Source: Bacteroidota bacterium (GTDB lineage: Bacteria; Bacteroidota; Bacteroidia; Chitinophagales; Chitinophagaceae). From it: a DNA stretch of 64,000 nt. Position numbers and translations under genes: made by a program. The DNA is taken from NCBI GenBank assembly GCA_023386555.1, contig JAEWJK010000008.1:1-64000 (forward strand). Direction: 5' to 3'. The first letter of the stretch is position 1, and the number at the start of each line of letters is the position of its first letter. Shown one piece after another: positions 16,048 through 25,804 of this stretch. The notes under the pieces were generated by a model. It did not search any database and had not been told where the DNA came from. It worked only from the letters and a program-made list of their open reading frames with translations.

Positions 16048-18483
16048 TTAGCCTTTGCTCTTCACTTTATTAATAGCATCCTGCTTTTGTTTGTCAGTGA
16101 TCTTCTTCTGCACCACCTTATTCAATTGATAACTCAGTGCAACTCTAAAATTTCTTGTTCTTGTCTGGTTATGGCTTTCCAGTAAAAAGTTTCTTCCGTA
16201 AGTAAAAGTGGTGAACTGTTGTGGCCTGAAAGGATCGATAATATTCAGGCTAACATTCAAGCGTTTATTGAAGAATTTTCGCTGCACACCAATGTTCATG
16301 TGCAAATTACTTCTGCTTCTTCCCTGAGGATCTGCAAAACTGTTGAACCTCGCATTACCTTCAAATGTTAACACACTAGTGGGTGTATAATTGTAATTGA
16401 AACTAGTATAAAAAGTGCCGCCGTCCCTGTATTTATATAATTGCTTTTCTTTTTCTCCGTATTCATTAAAAGTATAACCAGTACTGGCATTCACCCTGAA
16501 TTTCTTACTGAAAGTATATCCACCAAAAATGCTGGCTTCATATTCATTTCTGTCAGAGATATTCTGCCAGGTTACTTCAGTTTTCCCTGCCTCAACTAAA
16601 TTTCTTACTGTGTTGAAAACATCCTTCACCCTGTTATATCCAATAGATGTGTTGAAATAATATTTTCCTTTGTGCAGCGATACATTCCAATCGAAATTAT
16701 CAGCGATCTGTGGCGATAAATATGGATTACCAAAACGTACATTATACGGATCACCATAATCAATTGCCGGGTTCAATTCACCAATTCCCGGTCTTCTGAT
16801 ATTGGCTCGATAAACTAAAGTGGTGTTTAGTTGTTTATTGAATTCCTTACGGATATTGATATGCGGTAAAATATTTCTGTAATCATTTTTTACATCTACA
16901 CCGTTGCCTTTGGTGAATTCAAAGTTCATGTTTGTTTGTTCCGCAATCACTCCGGCTGTAATTCTCCATTCTTTGGGTAGATTAAAGCTTAAAGCAATTC
17001 TTCCCTGTAAAACCGATTGCTGAAATTCAAAATCTGTACTCAACAGATCATTCGGTACAAAACTATTATCGGCTTTTTTATAGAAACTGGTGTTGAGAAT
17101 GTTATGATAATTATTACCGACATAAGAAATACCTGCAGATAAATTGCTGCCTTTCCAAACAAAAGGTCTGTCGTAATTCAACCGTGCCGAATAAGCTTTA
17201 CTTCTGTTATTGGTTAATTGCAATTGATTGGAATCAATTCCTGTAGGTATAAAATCGGGGTTCAAAAATTGCTGGTAAAAATCCCTGTCCTGTTCATTTT
17301 TACCAAGGTTTCCACTACCAATGAGTCTTAATGTTTCGCCGGGTTTTTTACCTTTTAGTGTATAGGTAAAAGTTAAACCATGACTATAACCTGTTCCTTC
17401 AGAACCGATCTCTCTTGTACTGAGTTTATATACTTCCTGGTTCTTATTAAAATTGGTATAGCGAGTCTCACTGTTATTATCAAAGAAGTTGAGATTACCC
17501 TGGTAAGTAAGATTGAGGTTATGATATTTGTTCAGCTCATAATCGATCTGTGTTCTTAAGTTGGGTCTCAGGTTTTTATTCGTGTACTTACCATCAGTAT
17601 TAAAATAGGTAGTGGAATCTTTGTAATAATTCTGTCGCCTTGAATAATTACTTCCGGTAAACTGGCTAACCCCAATACCTGCATTCAGATTTAAGGAAAG
17701 CTTTTGTTTACGGTAAGAAATATTCGCTCCGAGATTTCCTTCACCTCTTGTACCTCCACTAACATTTACTCTTCCAACAAGGCCAATCTTTCCTTTCTTC
17801 GTTACGATATTGATCACTCCACCGGCTTCATTTGCATATTGTGGTGGAGGATTGGTCATCAATTCTATCTTTTCGATACTGCTTCCCGGAAGGCTTTCCA
17901 ACAGATCAGCTAGCTGTTGTGCATTTAGGTCTGTTGGCTTATCATCAATTAATATCTTAGGTTCCTTTCCTTTCAACAGAATTTTTCCGTTTGGATCATT
18001 ACTGATTAAAGGCATGCTCTTTATTATTTCTGCAGTAGTAGCTCCACCACTCAATGCACTTTCGCCAACATTATAAGTAATCTTTCCATCTCTCGTATCG
18101 ATCAAAGGCTTCTCAGCATAAACAACTACCTCTTCTAACTCTCCTGCTGCTTTTAATTTGATATCTCCTAAATTAAAATCAAATCTTTCTACTCTTAAAT
18201 AAATACTGTCTAAAGTAAACGCAGCATGACCAACAAAAGCAGTGGATAAGCGGTAATAACCAAAACGTAATTCGGTGAATTCAAAAGCTCCGTTCTTATC
18301 ACAGACTGATTTTCTGCGGTAAGTTGTATCGTCAAGCAACTTTACTTCAACCGATGCAAATGATGCAGGTTTACCTTCAGCAGTAAGAATACTGCCTATG
18401 ATAATGCCTATGTTTTCAGGCTTTTGCTGTGCTGTTGACGTAATAAACAGGCACACCGATATTAATAAGAATAACTGTTTCAA
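16048..18483 (-). CDS. TonB-dependent-receptor-like outer-membrane beta-barrel protein
   Basis: 811 residues. Signal peptide (about 1-18), a carboxypeptidase-regulatory-like beta-sandwich (about 27-110, GIIIGSILTAEGKPASFASVEV), a plug-like domain (about 115-235, with KILIDDKPTDLNAQQLADLLESLP and GGVINIVTKKGK), then a long barrel of the outer-membrane beta-barrel family 3 type. No TonB box is obvious. Such proteins import nutrients or serve as outer-membrane scaffolds, and the substrate cannot be deduced. It follows the DUF3078 gene with an 8-base gap, so the two are probably co-transcribed. Confidence 0.88.
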   Translation of the reverse strand: MKQLFLLISVCLFITSTAQQKPENIGIIIGSILTAEGKPASFASVEVKLLDDTTYRRKSVCDKNGAFEFTELRFGYYRLSTAFVGHAAFTLDSIYLRVERFDFNLGDIKLKAAGELEEVVVYAEKPLIDTRDGKITYNVGESALSGGATTAEIIKSMPLISNDPNGKILLKGKEPKILIDDKPTDLNAQQLADLLESLPGSSIEKIELMTNPPPQYANEAGGVINIVTKKGKIGLVGRVNVSGGTRGEGNLGANISYRKQKLSLNLNAGIGVSQFTGSNYSRRQNYYKDSTTYFNTDGKYTNKNLRPNLRTQIDYELNKYHNLNLTYQGNLNFFDNNSETRYTNFNKNQEVYKLSTREIGSEGTGYSHGLTFTYTLKGKKPGETLRLIGSGNLGKNEQDRDFYQQFLNPDFIPTGIDSNQLQLTNNRSKAYSARLNYDRPFVWKGSNLSAGISYVGNNYHNILNTSFYKKADNSFVPNDLLSTDFEFQQSVLQGRIALSFNLPKEWRITAGVIAEQTNMNFEFTKGNGVDVKNDYRNILPHINIRKEFNKQLNTTLVYRANIRRPGIGELNPAIDYGDPYNVRFGNPYLSPQIADNFDWNVSLHKGKYYFNTSIGYNRVKDVFNTVRNLVEAGKTEVTWQNISDRNEYEASIFGGYTFSKKFRVNASTGYTFNEYGEKEKQLYKYRDGGTFYTSFNYNYTPTSVLTFEGNARFNSFADPQGRSRSNLHMNIGVQRKFFNKRLNVSLNIIDPFRPQQFTTFTYGRNFLLESHNQTRTRNFRVALSYQLNKVVQKKITDKQKQDAINKVKSKG

Positions 18484-18491
18484 TAGAATGT

Positions 18492-19442
18492 TTAGAGGGT
18501 GACCGGTACAAATCTCATCAAAAATCCAATACCTATCAGGCTTTTTATTTGTAAGGCAGGACTGTTCTTTTCATCGCCAAACAACTTCACATCATCATCA
18601 TAGATCAGGTCAAGATTGTAAGTTGCTGATAGATATTTATTGATCTTGAATGAGAAAGCATTGGTCATATAAAGATCAATGTTCTCAGGATGATTTTTAT
18701 AATTCGTAAAGATGTCAGCCCTTCCTTTATATGTTACACTTTTAGTGAATGATGTGGTGTAACTGATAGATGCAAATGCACCAAATTCCTGGTTAATATG
18801 TTTTCCTCTCGGAACTCCGTACATACCTGAATCCGACAATGCTTTATTAGCAACTATCACCCATCTTGATGTGGCAGGTGAAAGAAATACGGAAAATTTT
18901 GAGTTGTGTTTATAATCCATACCAACAGAAGCTAAAGCATAAGCAGGAGAGAGAAGTGTAGAAGCGAAAGTTGCTTTACCTCCGCTGAACGTATATCCAT
19001 CAAAGAATTGGGATCTGAAATTTCCCAGACCTGAAATATACCATCTTCCACTGTCTAATTGGTATCCGTATTTGGATAAGAGATCAAATCGGTCGTCATT
19101 TTTCCGGCTGCCCTGGCTGGAACTCTGCAAGAAACCTAGATTGAATTCGAAACTGTTATCCCAGCTTCTTCTTCCATCTTTATGAAAAAGGAAATAATTG
19201 AAATAAGTATTGAGCGAAAACGAAAATTCATCACCACCGGCAGCCCAGTTACTTAAAGATCCCTGGGCAATATTAGCATTAACCAGTCCACCTCTTTTCC
19301 ATTTCCACTGAATACTGTCTTGCTCTTTTTTTACGTCCCGAAACACTTCTGATGAAAGTTTCTTAACTGTAATGTCCTGTGAATTTGAAGTAAATGAAAT
19401 GAAGATCAGTGCAAAACCAAACAAGCAGCTTCTCATGTACAA
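18492..19442 (-). CDS. DUF3078 outer-membrane protein
   Basis: 316 residues, signal peptide ending FTSNSQ. The family signature is clear: KWKRGGLVNANIAQGSLSNWAAGGD, then repeated barrel strands (WDNSFEFNLGFLQ, KNDDRFDLLSKYGYQL) and a terminal LIGIGFLMRFVPVTL. DUF3078 proteins are Bacteroidota barrels of unknown function. First gene of the pair with the TonB-receptor-like protein and divergent from miaB. Confidence 0.88.
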   Translation of the reverse strand: MYMRSCLFGFALIFISFTSNSQDITVKKLSSEVFRDVKKEQDSIQWKWKRGGLVNANIAQGSLSNWAAGGDEFSFSLNTYFNYFLFHKDGRRSWDNSFEFNLGFLQSSSQGSRKNDDRFDLLSKYGYQLDSGRWYISGLGNFRSQFFDGYTFSGGKATFASTLLSPAYALASVGMDYKHNSKFSVFLSPATSRWVIVANKALSDSGMYGVPRGKHINQEFGAFASISYTTSFTKSVTYKGRADIFTNYKNHPENIDLYMTNAFSFKINKYLSATYNLDLIYDDDVKLFGDEKNSPALQIKSLIGIGFLMRFVPVTL

Positions 19443-19463
19443 TTTAAACTTGGATTAGAACTT

Positions 19464-19471
19464 CAAAACTA
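19464..19471 (-). promoter_or_regulatory. -7 box for the DUF3078 gene
   Basis: On the minus strand TAGTTTTG matches TAnnTTTG, 22 bases before the start codon. The opposite strand has TATTTTCG at 19533-19540 as a plausible -7 box for miaB, so the 117-base gap is a divergent promoter region. Confidence 0.5.
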
Positions 19472-19559
19472 AAACAAGACAGTTTGATTAATGTTAACAA
19501 TCTGCCAAACTGACACATGAGCCTTTTTTAGTTATTTTCGCAGCACAAATTATTTATAG

Positions 19560-20984
19560 ATGGAAATGCTGGATCACAGCCAGAAAGTTCATGACGAAGC
19601 CCGACAAGGAGAAGCATTTGCTCCTTTTTTAAATGATGCCAATCAATATAAAAAACAGTTTTATATAGAGAGCTATGGATGTGCTATGAATTTCGCTGAT
19701 AGCGAAGTGGTGGCTTCCATTTTAAATGAAAAAGGTTTTGGCGCTACCCGTAACTGTGAAGATGCTGATCTTATTTTTTTAAATACTTGTTCTATCAGGG
19801 AGAAAGCAGAACTGACTGTACGAAAGCGATTAACTGAATTCAAGAAACTTAAACGTAATAAACCCGGAACTCTAGTTGGTGTTTTGGGTTGCATGGCTGA
19901 AAGATTGAAAGCTAAATTCCTGGAAGAAGAAAAGCTGGTTGATATTGTAGTTGGTCCTGATGCTTACAGAAGTTTACCAGGCTTGATTGAAGAAGCAGAA
20001 ACTGGTCAAAAAGCGGTGAATGTTTTATTGAGCCGTGAAGAAACCTATGCTGATATTTCACCGGTTCGATTGAACAGTAATGGCATTACTGCATTCGTTT
20101 CTATCATGAGGGGTTGCAACAATATGTGCAGCTTTTGCGTAGTGCCTTTTACACGAGGAAGAGAAAGAAGCAGAAGTGCTAATTCTATTCTGGCAGAAGT
20201 ACAGGATTTGTTTGATAATGGTTATAAAGAAGTAACCTTATTGGGCCAGAATGTTGACAGCTATTACTGGATTGATGAGCAGAAAGATGAAACAGTAACT
20301 TTCGCAAAATTGTTAGAGAAAGTAGCGTTGGTTCATTCTGATCTGAGAGTAAGATTCAGTACTTCTCATCCGAAAGATATTACTGATGAAGTGCTGTTCA
20401 CAATGGCTAAGTATGAAAATCTATGCAAATACATTCATCTTCCAATTCAAAGTGGTAATACCAGGATATTACAGATGATGAACCGTACTTACACAAGAGA
20501 ATGGTACCTGGCAAAAGTGGATAGGATCAAAGAAATAATGCCTGATTGTGGTATCAGCTCAGATATTATCGCTGGATTCTGTACTGAAACAGAAGAAGAA
20601 CACCAGGATACCTTATCGGCTATGGAATATTCTAAGTACGATTACAGCTATATGTTCTATTACAGCGAAAGACCAGGTACGTTGGCAGAAAGAAGATATG
20701 AAGATGATGTACCGCTTGATGTAAAGAAAAGACGATTGGCAGAGATAGTTGAGATGCAGAACAGGTTATCTTATGAAAGTTATCAGAAAGACATTGGTAA
20801 AACATACAAAGTATTGATTGAGGGAGAAAGTAAAAAAAGCAACCAGGAATGGAAGGGTAGAAACAGCCAGAACAAAATGATGGTGTTTCCTAAAGGGAAC
20901 TTTAATTATAAGGAAGGAGATTATGCATGGGTGAAGGTGAAGGATAATACCCAGGGAACATTGCTGGGAGAAATTGTGAGCTAA
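19560..20984 (+). CDS. miaB: tRNA-2-methylthio-N6-dimethylallyladenosine synthase MiaB
   Basis: 474 residues. A radical-SAM methylthiotransferase acting on i6A37 of tRNAs. UPF0004 domain cysteines at 41 (SYGCAMN), 77 (NTCSIR) and 111 (LGCMAER); SAM-cluster cysteines at 186, 190 and 193 (CNNMCSFC); then FTRGRERSR and a C-terminal TRAM domain (VLIEGESKK). YGCAMNFADSE and VPFTRGRERSR identify MiaB rather than RimO, so the window carries both paralogues. Heads a cluster with a hypothetical gene and a sigma-54 activator at gaps of 14 and 5 bases. Confidence 0.96.
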   Translation: MEMLDHSQKVHDEARQGEAFAPFLNDANQYKKQFYIESYGCAMNFADSEVVASILNEKGFGATRNCEDADLIFLNTCSIREKAELTVRKRLTEFKKLKRNKPGTLVGVLGCMAERLKAKFLEEEKLVDIVVGPDAYRSLPGLIEEAETGQKAVNVLLSREETYADISPVRLNSNGITAFVSIMRGCNNMCSFCVVPFTRGRERSRSANSILAEVQDLFDNGYKEVTLLGQNVDSYYWIDEQKDETVTFAKLLEKVALVHSDLRVRFSTSHPKDITDEVLFTMAKYENLCKYIHLPIQSGNTRILQMMNRTYTREWYLAKVDRIKEIMPDCGISSDIIAGFCTETEEEHQDTLSAMEYSKYDYSYMFYYSERPGTLAERRYEDDVPLDVKKRRLAEIVEMQNRLSYESYQKDIGKTYKVLIEGESKKSNQEWKGRNSQNKMMVFPKGNFNYKEGDYAWVKVKDNTQGTLLGEIVS

Positions 20985-20998
20985 ATAAACATAAGCTA

Positions 20999-21553
20999 AT
21001 GCTTAAAAAGAGCGTATTAATTGGTTTTGTGCTTATTCTTTTACTCATTGCAAATATTGGATTTGCACAAGAAAGGATGAATTGGAAAAGTTACTTAACA
21101 GAGATAGTAGATTCTGCTGATGACAATGATTATGTTTACTTAAATTATACTAAAGGGAATAAGCGATCAAAACTATTTTATTGTTTTAAATACAATGGTG
21201 CCAAGATTATTGCTGTTGTGAATAATGATACGGTTGAAAATGAAATAAGACTTTCAAAACCTGATATTTTCAGCTTTCTAATTGCAAATAAGAAGAAGTT
21301 GCACGATGCCAGAGAATATCAATCAAGGAAAAAAACACCTCAGCAATTTTGGAAACAATTTGAAGATACATCGGCTACTATTCTTCAGTTAGGAATTAGA
21401 TTTCCTGGGATGCACTATAATCATTTTCAACCAACAAGTGAGCAATTTATCTCTAGTGTGAAAAAGGAGCGATATAGAGAGGCTTTAAGATTGGTAAATG
21501 AAATAGTAGCATTATTGGAAAAGGCAGTTCAGGGGATTGCTCTAAATGAATAA
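20999..21553 (+). CDS. Secreted protein of unknown function
   Basis: 184 residues with a clear signal peptide (MLKKSVLIGFVLILLLIANIGFAQ). The mature part is charged and mixed alpha/beta (NDYVYLNYTKGNKRSKLFYCFKYNG, then a helical C-terminus EALRLVNEIVALLEKAV). I do not recognise a family. Its AT-rich composition and lysine-rich content differ a little from miaB. The 14-base and 5-base gaps to its neighbours suggest co-transcription. Confidence 0.75.
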   Translation: MLKKSVLIGFVLILLLIANIGFAQERMNWKSYLTEIVDSADDNDYVYLNYTKGNKRSKLFYCFKYNGAKIIAVVNNDTVENEIRLSKPDIFSFLIANKKKLHDAREYQSRKKTPQQFWKQFEDTSATILQLGIRFPGMHYNHFQPTSEQFISSVKKERYREALRLVNEIVALLEKAVQGIALNE

Positions 21554-21558
21554 TAATA

Positions 21559-22815
21559 ATGGACATTCAAAGTATAAAAAATCGTTTCGGAATTATTGGT
21601 AATGCACCTGCACTCAATCTTGCATTGAGTACAGCAGCACAGGTAGCTTCAACTGACCTTACTGTTCTGATCATTGGCGAAAGTGGTGTAGGTAAAGAAG
21701 CATTTTCTTCTATCATTCATGCTTTATCTCCTAGAAAACACAATCCCTTTATTGCTGTTAACTGTGGTGCTATTCCTGAAGGAACGATAGATTCCGAATT
21801 ATTTGGTCATGAAAAAGGCTCTTTCACAGGTGCTGTCGATAGTCGTAAAGGTTATTTCGAAACCGTAAACGGCGGAACAATTTTTCTGGATGAGATCGCT
21901 GAAATGCCAATCGGTACTCAGGCAAGATTGTTAAGGGTGTTGGAATCAGGTGAGTTTATTCGTGTAGGTTCTTCAAAGGTTCAAAAGACAGATGTAAGAG
22001 TGATTGCTGCCACCAACAAAGATTTATTAGAAGCAGTGCAGCAGGGAAAATTCAGGCAGGATCTTTATTATCGTTTAAGTACTGTGCCTATTCGTGTTCC
22101 GGCATTGAGAGATAGGAAAGATGATATACTGTTACTCTTCAGAAAGTTTGTAGTTGATTTTGCTGAGCGTTACAAAACAATGCCTGTTCAGCTTGATGAA
22201 GACGCTAAAGATCTGCTAACAAATTATCCTTTCCCCGGAAATGTTAGAGAATTGAAGAATATTGCAGAGCAGGTTTCTGTTCTCAGTTCAGAAAAATCAC
22301 TCACCTCAAAAGAGTTAAGAAAGTTTTTGCCTGAACGGTTTATGAACAGGATGCCGGTATTGGCAAATCAACCTTCATCTGCAACCGAGTTTGCAAATGA
22401 GAGAGAGATCTTGTACAAACTGTTCTTTGATATGAAGAAGGATGTAACTGAATTGAAGAAAATGTTTGTTGAGATATTGCAGAATCCTTCTCTGGCTGGT
22501 CAGGCAGCAAATTTTACACAGGAATCCTTGCTGAATGAACATGCAGCACATATGAATCATGATATGTTGCCTGCATTGCAACAAAATGTTCCTGCGTTTG
22601 TTCAACCTGCACATCAGCCTGTAGTATTGAATGGTGATGATATACATCATCATGAAGAAGTGGAAGAGTCGCTGAATATAATGGATAAAGAAAAGGAGCT
22701 CATCATTAAAGCTTTGAAGAAACACAGGGGTAGAAGAAAAGATGCAGCTGCAGATCTTGGAATAAGCGAAAGAACATTGTACCGGAAGTTGAAAGAGTAT
22801 GATATTGAAGAGTAA
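21559..22815 (+). CDS. Sigma-54-dependent transcriptional activator without receiver domain
   Basis: 418 residues. The AAA+ domain starts almost at the N-terminus: Walker A GESGVGKE (40-47), the sigma-54-contact loop GSFTGA (87-92; the usual GAFTGA with Ala to Ser), and Walker B GGTIFLDEIAEMP (about 104-116). A linker of about 70 residues rich in His/Gln is followed by a Fis-type helix-turn-helix (about 378-415, RRKDAAADLGISERTLYRKL). No receiver, PAS or GAF sensor is present, so activity must be controlled otherwise, for example by expression or a partner. The targets are unknown. Confidence 0.92.
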   Translation: MDIQSIKNRFGIIGNAPALNLALSTAAQVASTDLTVLIIGESGVGKEAFSSIIHALSPRKHNPFIAVNCGAIPEGTIDSELFGHEKGSFTGAVDSRKGYFETVNGGTIFLDEIAEMPIGTQARLLRVLESGEFIRVGSSKVQKTDVRVIAATNKDLLEAVQQGKFRQDLYYRLSTVPIRVPALRDRKDDILLLFRKFVVDFAERYKTMPVQLDEDAKDLLTNYPFPGNVRELKNIAEQVSVLSSEKSLTSKELRKFLPERFMNRMPVLANQPSSATEFANEREILYKLFFDMKKDVTELKKMFVEILQNPSLAGQAANFTQESLLNEHAAHMNHDMLPALQQNVPAFVQPAHQPVVLNGDDIHHHEEVEESLNIMDKEKELIIKALKKHRGRRKDAAADLGISERTLYRKLKEYDIEE

Positions 22816-22958
22816 GTTTAGATGTCAGGCTGAGCTTGTCGAAGCCTTGCTGAATAAAGTTTCGAACCTTCAAGTGAGTACCTCATTACTTTAATTTGTA
22901 TTTTGGTTTCGGTGAATCTCGTTCCTCGATTTGACACAACAAAAGCTAAATAGATTTA

Positions 22959-23474
22959 ATGAAGCTAGCTAAAAAAATATTTCTCATCATCTTTATTACC
23001 GGCTTTACTTCGGTAATGTTATCATCTTGTCGTGTGTATACGTTCAGAGATGTTAGTATTCCTGCCGAAGTAAAAACGATCAAGATCGAACCTTTTATCA
23101 ACCAGGCTCGATATGTAAATCCACAACTGACATCAAGATTGGGTGAAGCTTTCCAGTTAAAAGTAGTGAGGCAAACAAGGCTTACCCGTACAAATAATGA
23201 TGATGCACATTACCAGGTTGGTGGCTACATATCTCAATACGATGTTACTACTGCAGGTATTTCTGGTCAGCAAACAGCAACCAACAGGTTAACGGTTTCA
23301 GTTCATCTTACATTTAGAAATACACTAACGAATAAGAGTGAGGAATATGATGTGAGCCGCAATTTTGATTTTCCTGCAAACCTCAGTTTACCACAGGCAG
23401 AAGCTCAGCTGCTTGATGATATCATTCGTAATATGAGTGATGAAATTTTTAATCGCATCTTCTCAAACTGGTGA
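22959..23474 (+). CDS. lptE: LPS assembly lipoprotein LptE
   Basis: 171 residues. A lipoprotein signal peptide with lipobox (SVMLSSC, lipid Cys at 24), then the LptE pattern FRDVSIPAEVKTIKIEPF, NPQLTSRLGEAFQLKVVRQTRL and DDAHYQVGGYISQYDV. LptE plugs the LptD barrel and helps insert LPS in the outer membrane. The position after a sigma-54-type activator and before secG fits a neighbourhood I recall from other Bacteroidota. lptD is not in the window. Confidence 0.88.
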   Translation: MKLAKKIFLIIFITGFTSVMLSSCRVYTFRDVSIPAEVKTIKIEPFINQARYVNPQLTSRLGEAFQLKVVRQTRLTRTNNDDAHYQVGGYISQYDVTTAGISGQQTATNRLTVSVHLTFRNTLTNKSEEYDVSRNFDFPANLSLPQAEAQLLDDIIRNMSDEIFNRIFSNW

Positions 23475-23495
23475 TCAAATCTGTATTTTCACCAA

Positions 23496-24395
23496 ATGAA
23501 TGCGGCATTAGAGAAGATATTGTTTCAACTGACCGGTAAAGCACATTTGGCTGATGTAAGTTTGATTGAATTACAAAAGATAACGGAAGCTCATCCATAT
23601 TTTTCTATTGGTCATCTCTTATTGGCTAAAAAACTTCAGACGCAAAATCAACATGCAACCGATTCTCAATTACAACGTACTGCAGTGTATTTCAATAATC
23701 CGCTTTGGTTAAATTATTTACTTAACACAGAAGAGGCAAGTATTAAACTTCCGGTAAATAAAGAAGAAACAAAGCCTTTGTTACAAAGAGTAATCGAAGA
23801 AGAGCAGCAAACACAAAACCATACAGAGCCATTGGAAACTTCAATACAATCAAAAGAACCCGCTATCATCAAAGCATTACCCGAAGAAGAGATATATGCA
23901 GCATCAACAACTGAAGAAGTGATGCAACAGGCAGAATATGAAGAGAAGCAGAAGGAAGTGATTGCTTCTGTGTTGGAAGAACAGTTGGCTGAATTTAAAA
24001 AGCCCGTCAGTGCCAATACGGAATTGAAAATTGAGACAGAACCTTATCATACGGTTGACTATTTTGCCTCGCAAGGCATTAAAGTTGACTTAACACAACC
24101 ACAGGATAAATTAGGTAACCAGTTGAGAAAATTCACCGATTGGTTAAAGCAAATGAAGAATGTAAAGACGGAAACCAGTGACCTGGGAACTGATCCTGAA
24201 GTGGAAAACATGATACAAGGCATAGCAAAAACTTCTAATGAGACTAAAGAGATCGTTACCGAAACAATGGCCCAGGTGCTTATCAAACAAGGGAAGACCG
24301 ATAAGGCCATTCAGCTCTATATCAAATTAAGTTTTTTGAATCCGGACAAATCAGCTTACTTTGCCGCCAAAATCGAACAACTAAAAGGTATTTAA
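23496..24395 (+). CDS. Conserved hypothetical protein with C-terminal TPR-like helices
   Basis: 299 residues, no signal peptide. N-terminal helical segment (ALEKILFQLTGKAHLADVSLIELQKITEAHPYFS; the last residues are shown in part), a long low-complexity Glu/Gln-rich middle (about 85-165), and a C-terminal helix pair with TPR character (LIKQGKTDKAIQLYIKLSFLNPDKSAYFAAKIEQL). It lies 21 bases after lptE and ends 1 base before secG, suggesting an envelope or secretion role. That is inference from context only. Confidence 0.78.
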   Translation: MNAALEKILFQLTGKAHLADVSLIELQKITEAHPYFSIGHLLLAKKLQTQNQHATDSQLQRTAVYFNNPLWLNYLLNTEEASIKLPVNKEETKPLLQRVIEEEQQTQNHTEPLETSIQSKEPAIIKALPEEEIYAASTTEEVMQQAEYEEKQKEVIASVLEEQLAEFKKPVSANTELKIETEPYHTVDYFASQGIKVDLTQPQDKLGNQLRKFTDWLKQMKNVKTETSDLGTDPEVENMIQGIAKTSNETKEIVTETMAQVLIKQGKTDKAIQLYIKLSFLNPDKSAYFAAKIEQLKGI

Positions 24396-24396
24396 A

Positions 24397-24717
24397 ATGA
24401 CTATTTTATTTCTGATATTGATCATTATTGCATCGGTGATTTTGGGTTTTATCATTCTTGTACAGAATCCAAAAGGTGGTGGATTGTCTGGCAGCATTGC
24501 AGGTTTCAACAACCAGTTCATGGGTGTTAAACAAACTACAGATGTACTTGAAAAAGGAACATGGATATTTGCAGCTCTGATCGGTGTGCTTTGTATGGTA
24601 TCTGTATTATTTCTGAATACAAAAGGCGGTACTGAAGATGTGATGAGAGATATCAAACCAGGTACAACTCAAACACAGGGAACCGGAACAACTCCAGCAC
24701 CGGTTACTCCAAAATAA
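24397..24717 (+). CDS. secG: Preprotein translocase subunit SecG
   Basis: 106 residues, two membrane segments (LFLILIIIASVILGFIILV at about 3-21 and IFAALIGVLCMVSVLFL at about 52-68) separated by the SecG core QNPKGGGLSGSIAGFNNQFMG. The tail is Thr/Pro/Gly-rich. Part of the inner-membrane SecYEG channel; secE is at 59.7 kb. Confidence 0.95.
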   Translation: MTILFLILIIIASVILGFIILVQNPKGGGLSGSIAGFNNQFMGVKQTTDVLEKGTWIFAALIGVLCMVSVLFLNTKGGTEDVMRDIKPGTTQTQGTGTTPAPVTPK

Positions 24718-24737
24718 TCATAACTTATAATTTATAT

Positions 24738-24770
24738 AACCCTGTCAAACAACTGGCAGGGTTTTTTATT
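24738..24770 (+). terminator. Rho-independent terminator after secG
   Basis: AACCCTGTCA pairs with TGGCAGGGTT (one mismatch near the loop), followed by TTTTTTATTT. Confidence 0.88.
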
Positions 24771-24784
24771 TATTTTCACCCACT

Positions 24785-25804
24785 ATGAAACGGTTATTCA
24801 AGATCATATTTGCACTGTTAATTGTCGTTGGTGCAATAGCAGCGTGGTTCGTATTTGGTTCAGCTACTTCCTTCAGTGGAAAAAATAAGTTCTTATACAT
24901 TCACGAAGGAAGCAACAATAAAGATTCTGTTCTGGCAATCTTAGAAAGAGAAGATATCATTTCAAACATCGGAACGTTTTCTTTTATTGCAGATAGATTA
25001 GACATGTGGAGCAAGTTAAAGCCTGGAAAGTTTGAAATTCAGAACGGGCAAAGTGCTTTAGCAATCGTACGAAAGTTGAGAAATAATCAGCAAAGCCCTG
25101 TGAATCTTGTGATCAATAAGATAAGGACAAAAGAAGATCTGGCGAAGATGATAGGTAAACAATTTGCAACTGATTCAGTAACCGCTTCGGCCTTTCTGAA
25201 TTCGAACGATTCATTGCAGAAATTCGGAGTAGATACTAATACCGTAATGACCTTAGTGATTCCGAATACATATACATACTATTGGAATACTTCTGTGAGA
25301 AAAATCTTAACGAAACTCTCCGAAGAAAAAGAGAAGTTCTGGAGAAAGAACGATCGTTTACAAAAAGCCAGTAACAGCGGATTAACATCAGAACAGATAT
25401 ACACTTTAGCATCAATAGTAGAGGAAGAAACCAATAAGCATGATGAAAAAGGACAGGTAGCCAGTGTTTACATCAACAGGTTGAATTCAGGAATGCCTTT
25501 AGGTGCAGATCCAACCATTAAGTTTGCTTTGAAAGATTTTGGATTGAAACGCATCTATCATAAACATCTTGAAGTGGGTTCACCTTATAATACGTATCGT
25601 AATAAAGGTCTTCCACCAGGACCAATTTGTACACCATCACCAATAACAATTGATAAAGTTCTCGAAGCTCCTAAAACTGGTTATTATTATTTTGTAGCAA
25701 AGATTGACGGTTCGGGTTATCATCATTTCAGCACTACCTTTGAGGAGCATAAAAAATATGCATCGCAATACCATCAGACGCAAAACGAAAGAGGGAACAG
25801 ATAA
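24785..25804 (+). CDS. mltG: Endolytic transglycosylase MltG
   Basis: 339 residues, anchored by one N-terminal membrane helix (about residues 7-26). The YceG domain has LASIVEEETNKHDEKGQVASV with the catalytic glutamate at about 213, followed by YINRLNSGMPLGADPTI and YNTYRNKGLPPGPI. It cleaves nascent glycan strands and so sets peptidoglycan chain length. The next gene starts 47 bases inside its 3' end, which implies coupled translation. Confidence 0.94.
   Translation: MKRLFKIIFALLIVVGAIAAWFVFGSATSFSGKNKFLYIHEGSNNKDSVLAILEREDIISNIGTFSFIADRLDMWSKLKPGKFEIQNGQSALAIVRKLRNNQQSPVNLVINKIRTKEDLAKMIGKQFATDSVTASAFLNSNDSLQKFGVDTNTVMTLVIPNTYTYYWNTSVRKILTKLSEEKEKFWRKNDRLQKASNSGLTSEQIYTLASIVEEETNKHDEKGQVASVYINRLNSGMPLGADPTIKFALKDFGLKRIYHKHLEVGSPYNTYRNKGLPPGPICTPSPITIDKVLEAPKTGYYYFVAKIDGSGYHHFSTTFEEHKKYASQYHQTQNERGNR

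Noticed and set aside
22375..22725. 116-residue antisense frame in the sigma-54 activator
   Set aside because: Mirrors the His/Gln/Met-rich linker; composition is not protein-like and the forward frame is well supported.
22816..22958. -24/-12 sigma-54 promoter upstream of lptE
   Set aside because: No GG-N10-GC pattern in a suitable context was found in this gap.
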